Of a stretch of 64,000 nucleotides of DNA, positions 49,818 through 60,100 are shown piece by piece. Source of the stretch: Blakeslea trispora (lineage: Eukaryota > Mucoromycota > Mucoromycetes > Mucorales > Choanephoraceae); assembly GCA_025331445.1 (NCBI GenBank), contig JAIWNE010000016.1:348040-412039 (forward strand). Direction: 5' to 3'. How positions within the stretch are numbered: position 1 is the first letter of the stretch; every line of letters begins with the position of its first letter. The notes under the pieces were generated by a model. The model did no database searches. It was not told the DNA's origin and saw only the letters and a list, made by a program, of their open reading frames with translations. A program made the translations under genes and the position numbers.

Positions 49818-51677
49818 ATGCACAGACTGTTCCGACAATGCCTTCATGTACCAGTCTCTGTAAAGCCATACAAGCCTTCTAAACAGCTTGCTTGTATCTA
49901 TCATGCCTATCGCACACACACCCAAGCAATTCAACATGAAGCTCCTACCAGCCTATTATTAAAGCATCAAAACGAATCGCAGAAAAATAAGGACTTGTGG
50001 CAAGTCTATCAACATTTGAGCTCACAAAACAGCCTAGCACAACTTCAAAGAGAGGATTTCTTGATACTTCGATCCGATTTGTGGAAGCAAGCCAATTGGG
50101 GCACAGAAGATCGTATCCTTCAAGTGCTAGATGATATGAAAACCATAGGCCACATTTGGTCTCTGCATGAATATAACGAATACTTTATGGCCAAGCTGTT
50201 CAAGGCAGAGTATAGCGATATCTTGCAGATGTACAACTCGAATGAATTTCGTCAGCAACAACGTCTTCTCAGTGTAGGCTCTTTCAATGTCATCCTAGCT
50301 ACTTATATTCAGTTGGGTCAACATGACCAAGCTATCAAACTGATTCAGCAAGTGGTTGAAGAGGATGTTGTGGTTCCTGACATTCGTGATTTCGATCGTA
50401 CGATGCATCGTTGTATGCCCAAGAACACACAAGTGATTCAGACAGCCAAGGAGCTTATAGTTCGCCATGCGTTTTTGAGTACCAAAGTGCTGGACGTCAA
50501 TCTGATCCACCTGTTTCGAGAAAAGCGTCTACAGGACATCAAGTGGATTGTCGATCAGCAAAAACATCTCGATCTCTCATCGTTCAACGTGCTGATCAAG
50601 GGATTCTTTGATGCTCGCATGGTGCGCGATGCCACACAGATCTATCAACGCATGCAACAAGAACGTGTTCGACCCAACCATTATATCTGTGTCAGCATGT
50701 TAGCCATCTACGCACATACACGCGATGTGGCTGCTGCTGAACAAGTAGTTCGAGAAACAGTGATGGGCGGTCATAAGCTAGATGAAATCGTTTACAATCA
50801 ACTTATCAAGGTCTACTTTAAGGCGCGCCAGTCTAAGAGAGCATTTCAGGCATTTGAGGAGGTGCAAAGGAATCCTGATCTTAAAGTGAATGATGTCATT
50901 TTAAATACAATGATCAATGGTCTTATTATCAACAAGGAATTGACTGTAGCTGGTGCTCTTTATCGACAGATGATCCAGAATCAACTCAAGCCTGATATGG
51001 TGACATTAAACACCATGTTAAAGGGCTATGTACGTGCAGATGACATGGCTTCAGCAGCTGGTATCATTTCTGATATGTTTAAATTGGGCATGGAGCCGGA
51101 CTCTGTTACTTTGACGACACTTGTCAACTCTGTCTTTGATAAGCGACAACCTCAGACAGCAGATGAAATGATGCGACTTGTACAGCAGATGGGTATCTCA
51201 CCTAACGTCTTTACTTACAATGCAGTCCTGAATGGCTGGATCCAAGCCAATCAGCTCCAGGAGGCAGAAAAGACACTAGAGTTAATGACAAAACAACATA
51301 TACAGCCAACCATTCATACCTATACAAATCTGATACAAGGTTACATTGCTCATATGAACTTACCCAAGGCTATGGAAACATTCCAGCGCTTAATGCAGTC
51401 TGGTGTTCAACCTGATAGAGCTACATTCAACTTTATGATCGTGGGTTTCTTAAATCATGGTCGTCTGCATGATGCCTATACCTGCCTTGACCATATGCTT
51501 CAAATGAACCTGAGTCCTACCAAGGATACATGGTCATTGATTCTGGAAGATTGCTGTCGATCCAAAGATTGGCAGACAGGCAAAAAGATTATAGAGAAAT
51601 TAGATCAAAGTGGATTTGTGATAAAATCAGATTCCTTGAAGCGTTCTTATACCAAGGTGAAATCACATTGTTCTTAA
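49818..51677 (+). CDS. PPR protein, probably mitochondrial
   Basis: Single exon, 619 aa. The N terminus MHRLFRQCLHVPVSVKPYKPSKQL is basic, without acidic residues, and suits a mitochondrial presequence. PPR units run from about residue 150 to the end with canonical helix pairs, for example SFNVLIKGFFDARMVRDATQI, VTLNTMLKGYVRADDMASAAG and FTYNAVLNGWIQANQLQEAEK. Known role of the class: sequence-specific binding of organellar RNA. The repeat spacing (35 residues) and a consistent Asn/Asp at the code positions suggest real RNA-binding specificity, but the target is unknown. Alternative earlier start not available. Confidence 0.92.
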   Translation: MHRLFRQCLHVPVSVKPYKPSKQLACIYHAYRTHTQAIQHEAPTSLLLKHQNESQKNKDLWQVYQHLSSQNSLAQLQREDFLILRSDLWKQANWGTEDRILQVLDDMKTIGHIWSLHEYNEYFMAKLFKAEYSDILQMYNSNEFRQQQRLLSVGSFNVILATYIQLGQHDQAIKLIQQVVEEDVVVPDIRDFDRTMHRCMPKNTQVIQTAKELIVRHAFLSTKVLDVNLIHLFREKRLQDIKWIVDQQKHLDLSSFNVLIKGFFDARMVRDATQIYQRMQQERVRPNHYICVSMLAIYAHTRDVAAAEQVVRETVMGGHKLDEIVYNQLIKVYFKARQSKRAFQAFEEVQRNPDLKVNDVILNTMINGLIINKELTVAGALYRQMIQNQLKPDMVTLNTMLKGYVRADDMASAAGIISDMFKLGMEPDSVTLTTLVNSVFDKRQPQTADEMMRLVQQMGISPNVFTYNAVLNGWIQANQLQEAEKTLELMTKQHIQPTIHTYTNLIQGYIAHMNLPKAMETFQRLMQSGVQPDRATFNFMIVGFLNHGRLHDAYTCLDHMLQMNLSPTKDTWSLILEDCCRSKDWQTGKKIIEKLDQSGFVIKSDSLKRSYTKVKSHCS

Positions 51678-51941
51678 ATAAACAAATAGAAAGTAATGAT
51701 GATCCATGTCATTTTATTGTGTGGTTTTTTCTTGATTATGTGATCAGACGTATATGTATTATTAAAAAAAGGGCTAATATTGCTCTCTGGATTCTTTACA
51801 AGTTCTTTATAAACAAAGAATAAAAAAAAAAATAAGGGGCAAAAAAAAAAAGAGAGAGAATGAACAATAAAGAAGAATCAGAGAGCTATGTGTATATGAA
51901 AAGATGCATGTATGTATTATGTGTGTATAAAAAGAATAGGT

Positions 51942-53414
51942 TTAAGACCAGCTTTGATTTTGCTGAGTTGCTGTTTGGGAATAGAAATGGTTGCGTATCA
52001 TGGGTAGGTGAACATGGCTATGTGTCTGTTGTTCTAGTAGTTGTCTTTGCTCATAGTCTTGTTGCTGTACCATCATTCTTTGCTGTTGTTGTTGTTGTTG
52101 CTGAAGATTTGTTTGAGAGTAATACATGGATTGATCGTAATGTGAATGATTACTCGCCACTTGTTGTGGTGGACGAGAAGGGACGACCATCATGGGTTGA
52201 TAATTTGGATTGGTATCAAAAGTAAAAGGCACCTCATTCACAGAAGGTCCATTGGATAAGGTTGTCGAAGAAGGCGAGTTTGTGCTAGTACTGTTGGTCA
52301 TGTCTGAGGTATAATGCGTATTCTGTTGAGGTAAGGAAAAGGTACGTGCAGCTGAATAATGAGAAGGATGGGGGTGACCCATCATCATAGAGTCAGGTAT
52401 AGGGGGTGACTGGAGCATACTTTCATGGTGCTTATACCCACTAAAATCCAATCGTTGATGAATAGAAGATGAGGAGGAGGGAGAGATGGGTGATGCCAAG
52501 TTGAAGACATGACCAAATGCGCCTGTTGTCATCACATTTGGAGGTGGTGGTGCTTGTGCAGTAGGTGAATTTGGATTGGTAGGCTGAGGTATGGCTGCCA
52601 TGAGATCCTGAAAGGCACGACGACTACTCTGTTGAGAGCTAGGCTCGGAGAGTGAACGTAAAGGTTGAGATCGTACATACATGGTACAATCAGGAATGGC
52701 TACTGACAGGTGTTCTGAAGGAAGCATGGTTGTCTTTCTCTTTCTTGACAATGATTTCTGACGATGTTTTAAAGGTAAAGCTTCATTCTTTCCAGCAGAT
52801 CGACGTGTCACAGCAGAGGCCTTTTGGGTTGTGGTATGGTCGATATTTGAATAGATAGCCATCGGATTGAGATCGACCAGTTCATCGAGTGCTTGCTGAG
52901 GTAATTTAAAACTCTGTCTGTAATTCTCAACCATTCTCAGCAAATCATTTTCTACGCATGAAGCCCAATCTTCATTCGCAGCCACAACGGAGCACAAACG
53001 CGTGGACGCCATGATCAGTTTTTGAATGCGCCCCGCAATTTTAGCTGAAATAGGGAGATCACCTTTGTAATCTGGGAATTCAAGCTGAATGATGTCTTGA
53101 ATGTCAGCCCGGCTAGGATTCTCTGCCAACAGTTGATCAATACGGTACTGAATTTGTTGAGGTAAGAGAATCCATTCGGAAGCTGATGATTGAGCTAATG
53201 AAATGGATTGCTTTTCTTGTTGATCATGATAGATCATGACACGCATAGACTATAAAGTAATTTTAAAAAGAAAAGTCAAATTGACATATATGTGTTGACA
53301 TACATTTTGAGCTGATTCACTCTTCATCTGAAAGCCATGTTTTGAACAAAAATCTTGACAAGTGTCTAGAGCGTCTTTGCTTGAATTAAATGTTTGATTT
53401 AATAAAGTTTCCAT
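51942..53414 (-). CDS. Gln-rich protein with FAR1-like N terminus, possible regulator
   Basis: Two exons, 53304-53414 and 51942-53249; 472 aa. Residues 1-40 (TFNSSKDALDTCQDFCSKHGF) resemble the start of a FAR1/WRKY-GCM1-type DNA-binding domain, as in MULE transposases and their domesticated derivatives. The part of that fold after SESAQN does not follow the usual pattern. The next ~130 residues (WILLPQQIQYRIDQLLAENP, ADIQDIIQLEFPDYKGDLP) look like an ordered helical domain. A basic KKRK-like patch (LSRKRKTT) could direct nuclear import. The C-terminal half is Ser/Pro/His/Gln-rich with an 8-Gln run. Function unknown; a transcriptional regulator is an inference. Ends 265 bp from the PPR stop, convergent. 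Confidence 0.7.
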
Positions 53415-55253
53415 TTCTAAATAATAAAAATTAGATTTATGAAAAAAAAAAAAAGAGAGAAAAACTTTAAAATAAGGCTTACAGTATTATTTTATACTGA
53501 AAAAGAAAGAGAAAACGAAATAATAATAATAATAAAAACAACAAATAATTATCAACCCCCTTGAAGTAAAATATAAAAAAAAAGGAGAAGAATTTGTAAA
53601 CATAAAAGTAAGGAGCTTTGTCTGAGAATTCATGAGTTAATTGCGAAAGAGAGAAAATAAGAATAAAAAAAAAATCAAATAGATTTTTGTCTCTTGGTAA
53701 CAAAATGCCAAGACTGTTTAGATGAATTACTTTTTTTTTTTTTTGCACCCCTTGAATTCTTTCTCTCTCTTTTCATCAAATGTCTCAAGAAAAGGAAAAA
53801 AAAAAGAGAGAGAGAGAGAGAGAGGAAGGCTCCTGTTGTACGTCATTGTCTTCAAGGAGTAAAACAAAGAGGTATTTTTTTGGCGGGCAATTGGATGTGT
53901 ACTTGAAATGGAAATTGATGGAATTCGTTTCAAGAGTTTCAAAACTTGATTATTTTCTTTTAGACAGAGCGAGTAGTGAGCCAGCGAGAGAGAGAGAAAA
54001 AAGAGGGGCTAAGGGAGAGTGTCACAATGATCAAAGAGGGAAAATAAGGAGAGAAAAGGGTCCGCCTCAGTGATGAGAACTTGTAAGATTTTACAGTCAT
54101 GCTTTACTTCACTAGCTCATTAGGCTTCGCGTGCAGGCTTGTTTATGAGTTTAGTCTTGGATTGACTGACGCTTGTAGAGAAAGCTGGAAAAGTGTCTTG
54201 AAACAATAGAGTTGTGATCCATAAATCATCTTGTCTCGTCCACTGACACCACGAATGCTCTTTGATAGATGAGCATTCGAGGTTGTATCAGACAAAAGCA
54301 CTCTTCATGTTTCTATATCTTGATCCTTCTTCTTTCGGACTCACTGTTTAGGCTGCTGAAGCTTTCGGAAGCAGTAGACATAAGTTTGGGATGTGCTGAT
54401 TTCATTCATAATGTTATATTGCGGTATAGCAAACATGGATATCTTGCTTCCATGTTCCACCGTATCCCAAGTGTCTTGGAATCCTAAAGCCAATACTCAT
54501 ATCATAACCCCTGATCATTATAACCAACTGCTTGGGTATTGGATGAGCTACTGCTTTCTTCTTGTCCTTTCGATCCCGCTTTGGCTTCTCTGTCTTTGGG
54601 ATTTAGTCTTGAGGCACAATATTGTAGATTTCATTTGTTCTTGAGAACGGAATGCCATCGTACTTGAAAAAGCTTATTCCATCTTGTCTATGAGTACGAA
54701 ATACAGAGAACAAGGACCCTGAATTCATCCGGGACGCATTTAATGTAGCATTAGGCATTGAACATATATTGCGGTTAGATTCGGTATATACGGTACAACG
54801 AAAAAGATTATTCCCAAGTATACCGAAAGGAAGCTGATGGTTACATCATTTGCTATAGGTGGAATATATGGCTTGAGTCTTGTCATAATGAGGAAGTATA
54901 CCTTCCTTTCATGTTCAGCAAGATGGACGCGCTCTTCTTGTAAGGATTGATAAGTAACATCACCTTCTTTGAGAAGCCTTTGAGTTCAAGCAGTCTTCTT
55001 CTACTAGCATCTTTATTTCCATCTCTCGGAATACCCTCTTTTTTTATGGTTTCATTTTTTTCCAAACCAAAATAATTATCTGGTAATAGTGTCAACAGCT
55101 TCTTTGAATGCTTATATGGTAGCAGGGGGGACTTTTTCTATTGTAGATCTCAGTGGCTTATCTGACATTGAAATTTTGCTTGAATTTCTATCTTTGCTTA
55201 TCAATGATTCTGATTTTTTTTTTTTCTATTTTTTTTTTTATCGAGTTTAGATT
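53415..55253. other. 1.8 kb intergenic region, no supported gene
   Basis: Promoters of the Gln-rich gene (minus) and CIA1 (plus). It has an AG repeat at ~53806-53822 and purine-rich DNA to ~54065. Frames at 54269-54644 (plus) and 54883-55095 (minus) show no domain. Confidence 0.45.
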
Positions 55254-56416
55254 ATGCCACACCTTGAATTATTGGCAGCATTAGAAGGCAATATTATAGA
55301 ATTCGGCTTCTCTTTTTTTTTCTTCTCATTATGCTGACATGTAAAAGTTAAAAACAGGTCATCAAGATCGCGTTTGGCAAGCTGCTTGGCATCCCACAAA
55401 GACATTATTAGCCACTTGTTCAGGCGATAAGACCGTGCGTTTATGGCAACCCGCTTCTCATGACAATTTCAACGAGTGGCATTGTGTAGAAACCTTGGAA
55501 GGCGCTCATAAGCGTACTATCCGTAGTGTTGCCTGGTCACCTACAGGAAATGAGATCGCCACCGCCAGTTTTGATGCAACCACAGGCATTTGGGAAAACG
55601 ATCCTCGAGAGAACGATTGGGAGTGTGTGGCCACCTTAGAAGGTCATGAAAATGAGATCAAGTCAGTTGCTTGGTCATCTACAGGCGCACTTTTGGCCAC
55701 TTGTAGTCGTGATAAAAGTGTCTGGATTTGGGAAGTAGAGGCAGACAACGACTTTGAATGTCTTAGTGTCTTGCAAGAACACACACAAGATGTCAAAATG
55801 GTGACATGGCATCCCAAATTGGAAGTGCTTGCTTCAGCTAGTTATGATGATACGATTAAGATTTGGAAGGAAGATGATGATGATTGGTATTGTGCTGATA
55901 CATTACAAGGACATACATCTACTGTGTGGTCGTTGGATTTTAATGCTGAGGGAGATCAGATCGTATCTGCCTCGGACGATCAAACATTGCGTATCTGGAA
56001 GATGTACAAAGCCAACAATCCTCAGGGCGTCCTTACACCTAACGGAGAAGCTGCTTGGAAATCGATTTGTACGCTATCAGGCTTTCATGACCGATGTATC
56101 TATTCTGTCTCTTGGTCAAAAGTGAACGATCGAATTGCCAGTGTGAGTGGCGATAACAGCATTCGTATTTTTGAAAAGGTAAACACAACTTGCAACGGGC
56201 AAGCCATGTATATTTTATTGAAATATCTATCTATAGGATATGGAAGCCACACAGGATCAAGATGCTCCTGTCTATAAAAATGTGACATGTACAACAGATG
56301 CTCATGGCGTTTATGATGTGAATGGTGTAGCTTGGTTTCCTACTGAAAGGCATGGGGATTGGCTATCTACAGTAGGAGACGATGGTATTGTTCGTATATG
56401 GCGACTTGTTGAATAA
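55254..56416 (+). CDS. CIA1: Cytosolic iron-sulfur assembly WD40 protein Cia1/CIAO1
   Basis: Three exons, 55254-55287, 55358-56178 and 56237-56416; 344 aa. Seven WD40 blades: GHQDRVWQAAWHPT, TVRLW; SVAWSPTGNEIATASFDAT; HENEIKSVAWSSTG; HTQDVKMVTWHP; HTSTVWSLDFNAEG, SASDDQTLRIW; RCIYSVSWSKVNDRIASVSGD; and GVYDVNGVAWFPT ... GIVRIWRLVE. Known role: CIA targeting complex, delivering Fe-S clusters to cytosolic and nuclear proteins. The first intron must start with GC (GAAG|GCAATA), because only that donor joins MPHLELLAALE to GHQDRVW in frame; a CTGAC branch site and CAG acceptor are present. Only 19 bp lie between its stop and that of the convergent downstream gene. Confidence 0.94.
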
Positions 56417-56435
56417 ATGACTGTTTTTATTATGA

Positions 56436-57191
56436 TTACATTTGCGACCAAAGTTCATTCAGGAATCCTGAGATTTCATTAATATGAGCCATAACACGCT
56501 CACGTTCCTTATCTGATCCTCGAAAACGTCTCATGTATCGTGTTACGAACTTATCTGGGTGATAACGGGCCTGCTCTTTTCGCACATTCTTTTTGTTATC
56601 TGCCTCTGATGCAGTAGGATCTATCACAAACTGGCGAACTGCATCCAGCGTGAATGTCTTTCCAGAGATTGGCCAGGGAATATCCCGTTTTTGGATTTCA
56701 TGCAAGCCTTCTAGTTTATTCCACTTTTCAGCGAAAATGGCTTTTTGAGAAACCTTGGCTTGTTGTTCCGCCAGTTGTTGGTAGATGCGATTGGCTCGTT
56801 CTTGCTCTTGACGAGCGCGCTCTTTTTCTGCCTTACGTTTTTCTTTTTCAGCCTTGCGTCGTTCCTTTTCAGCTATTTCGTCAGCATGTTTGCGCCTGTA
56901 CATACCATCCACAATGTATTGACGATGCTCTTCATCTGACATGCGTGGAGTAGGCTCAGTGTATTGAGAATAAAAAGGATCTTGTCCTTCATCGTCCATC
57001 ATTGCTTCGAATAGATGTTCTCGCCATGCTTGATCTGGATCATACTTGGTTGAGCCAGAAGGCGGCACCCACCCACCCTCTTCTTCGAAAAGAGTAGGAG
57101 GCTCATAATACTTTTCTTTATGACGTCGACTTGATTTGTGCTTTTCTTTCTTTTTCTTTTTCTCACTCTCCTTAAACCGTAATTTTGGCAT
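56436..57191 (-). CDS. NFKBIL1-like (IkappaB-like) protein
   Basis: Single exon, 251 aa. A Lys/Glu-rich N terminus (KESEKKKKKEKHKSS) is followed by an acidic/aromatic stretch, a long charged coiled coil (EKERRKAEKEKRKAEKER), and the conserved C-terminal J-domain-like segment: EIQKRDIPWP, RKEQARYHPDKF, INEISGFLNELW. This matches the C terminus of animal NFKBIL1 and its fungal homologues, which lack the ankyrin repeats. Known: NFKBIL1 has been linked to splicing and RNA processing; the fungal role is unknown. The gene overlaps its neighbour's 3' flank, so their UTRs must interleave. Confidence 0.85.
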   Translation of the reverse strand: MPKLRFKESEKKKKKEKHKSSRRHKEKYYEPPTLFEEEGGWVPPSGSTKYDPDQAWREHLFEAMMDDEGQDPFYSQYTEPTPRMSDEEHRQYIVDGMYRRKHADEIAEKERRKAEKEKRKAEKERARQEQERANRIYQQLAEQQAKVSQKAIFAEKWNKLEGLHEIQKRDIPWPISGKTFTLDAVRQFVIDPTASEADNKKNVRKEQARYHPDKFVTRYMRRFRGSDKERERVMAHINEISGFLNELWSQM

Positions 57192-60100
57192 ATCAGAAAA
57201 TAATAAGAATAATAAAAAGTGTTGTCACTTTCTATGGTGCCAAATGAGTCTAGATGTTGGTTCTAATCAATATCAGAAAAATAAGATTAAATGAATGTAA
57301 AGTCTAACATAACAACGACGACTCTAAAGATTGCAAAATTCTCATTGACCCTTTCTTTCAAAGGGAATGAGATTAAATGAATAGCATGCATAAGGCAGTA
57401 AATATGCAGGCCAGTATGCTCTTTTGAGGTGGAAAATAAGCAAGTCGAGGAGAGAGGGGAATGATGCTTGAATTTTTAACCATAGTAATTGTGTTTACTT
57501 CTAAGATTTTGCAACTCAAATCTCCTTTAGCGTGCTTTTCACTATTCAGAAATCAACGTAAGGCCTACAGCTTCTTTAATTCTGCTTTTAAACAGACAAA
57601 GTTTAGCTAAATTCTAACTAGTTTAACTTTATCATAAGGGCATAATGATGAATACATACTAAAAGAGTGTCTAGACCAGCTTTCTCATTCAAGATGGAAC
57701 TATTGTAACAAATTACGAAATTGGCTTCTAGAGGTTTAAACGAGTCGTCATTTGTAGCTTGACTGCCTTGTTTAGACGAAAAGAGACTACAGATGATGTA
57801 TAGTTCATAAGTGAATAATGCTGCAGGAACACTTTTTAAAGGAGAAATGAACAAAGAGAAAAAAAAACGAGAAATGAGAGATACACAGACAGAACTTGGC
57901 ATAGTTCATCGCTTTCAACTGAGTAGTGCATAAGAAATTCAAGCCAGTTATCTAGTTTCATTATTAGGAAAAAAAATACTTTCAATCAATCATGTAACAA
58001 TCATAGTAACTGTTGAACATAAGGGTTTTTCATTTCAAATCTCAATCTCAAAACCTGTGGATTGCTTCTACAAGGAACATTGCTTGTATTTTCAATCCTT
58101 GATATTTATTGTTGAGATACCAACACTTTCAGACAAACAAATAAAGAGGGGTCTTGCAATTGCCTTAGTAACAAGGTTATATTTAATCAAATTCTGCGAA
58201 ATAGTATACTTTTGTGAGCTTGTTTAAAATAGTATTTTTTTTATGTTATGCTTTAGATTTGTTGGACATGAGTATAGATAAAGCTAAGTCATAATAGATA
58301 ACTTGTATAATAAAGTTGATTTGATCAAAAATACAAGAAAGCTAGACTATAAAACAATCAGTCCTTCCTGCCCCTGATTACAAATATGTATCAATAAGAA
58401 AGCTATTACGCACATGTCGTTTTTTTTTTGCAGTCGCACAAAAAATGACATATGCCCCCCAAAAAATATTATGGCTTTTGGGCTCTAGGTTTTCATACTT
58501 CTTGCAAGTTTCTTGCAAGCCCAAGAAGCCCATCAAGTTATGCTTGATTAGATTTGCTGACGGTGATGTACTAAATACAGCAGACTTCTCTGAAAGAGAC
58601 TGTATGTCTCAAATCCGGCCCTTTGTTGACTGTCTCTCTTTGGGCACTCTATTCAAGACCCATCAGTATGTATTAATATATATTTTCTTACATTTCATGT
58701 TGAGCTGATAGTTGTCTTATCTCATAGAGAGGTCGATAATCTTGTTTTCACTGCTGTTGTAAACAGCAATCGAACAATTGCCAGTTTTGAGCCCATGCGG
58801 CTTCTCGCCACAGGCATGGTGCCAGACTGGTCGTCCTGGGTTCTTGAATGAGGTCAACATCAAGCTTCTTCCCCCCCTCCTCCTGTTGACATTACAGCTG
58901 TCAATGTTTAAAAAGAGCAGACGACATATGTTGGCTATGGTAGCACGGCCTCGGATAGGTAGCTGGTGAGAACCATAAGCTTCGCAGGGTGTTTCGAATT
59001 GAGGTCAAAAGCTGTTCTTCGATCCGTTTCCATTGTTAAAGGGAACTGATCATAGGAAAGCCCGAATATCTGAATATCGTGATTGTAAGTACAACCATGC
59101 CAGCTATTGATGTCCTTGAGATTGCAGATAGCGTAAATAAGATGGGATTTACCCGGCCATAAGTTATTTCTTTATCCAAAAGCATGGCGATATGATCGCT
59201 GGAAGTGCTACGAGTACACTGCTGGCTCCATGTTTAGGGCGCCAGATGCTGATTTTGAATATTCCGTCGCTATTCTGCTTTCTATGACTGCTGGTGCCCG
59301 TTGTGTTGGGGATGAGAGAGTGTTGAACGTGCTTGCCTACGACCTATGACCAAGGTCTAGTGAAAGAAGTCTGTTGTTGTTTAGTTGGAGGTAGGCCTAA
59401 GCCACTGTTTTCTTAAAGCAATTGTTTAGCTAGAAAAATCATGAGGTCAATCACATTCTTTTTTTTTTTTTACAAGTCGTCAATGTCAATAGGCTTGACT
59501 GTATAAAGAAACTGAAAGATGCAAAGCCAACATTTTTGCTTTTTCTTTTTCCAATTGTTTTCTATTTGAGCTATTAGTACATCTTGCTGAATTTTAGCAG
59601 AATCCTCCTCCCCCCTCCATTCCCCCACCTCTTACCTATTCCCAAGTTTATACCATGTATTCAGACCCATTCTTTGCTTCTCTTTTAGTGGAATAATTTC
59701 CAGAAATAGTAAATGTATTACACATTAATCATCATGAATTCATGTTGCGTTTATAAATGGAAAAGAGGGGTCCAGGTTAAATGGAAAACCTAAATGAAGC
59801 TTACAATAGAAACAATTTGATCACAATAACATTTCTTGCTACTTTATAAGTAAAATAGCAGGATTTTATTTTCAATCACAGATATGACAGTTTTTCGATT
59901 TTTTATATTTGTTTGGCAGCTTAGGTATCATTTTCTTATGCAAATTTTAAAGAACAACAACAGGGTCCATTAGCACTTGCCCTCTTACTCAAAGTTACAC
60001 GTTGTTTCTCAAATGAATCAGTCTGTCAAATACAAATAGTCATAAAATCACTATTGCCGGTTTATCGTTTTACCGATACTAGATGCTTCTTTTTTTTTTT

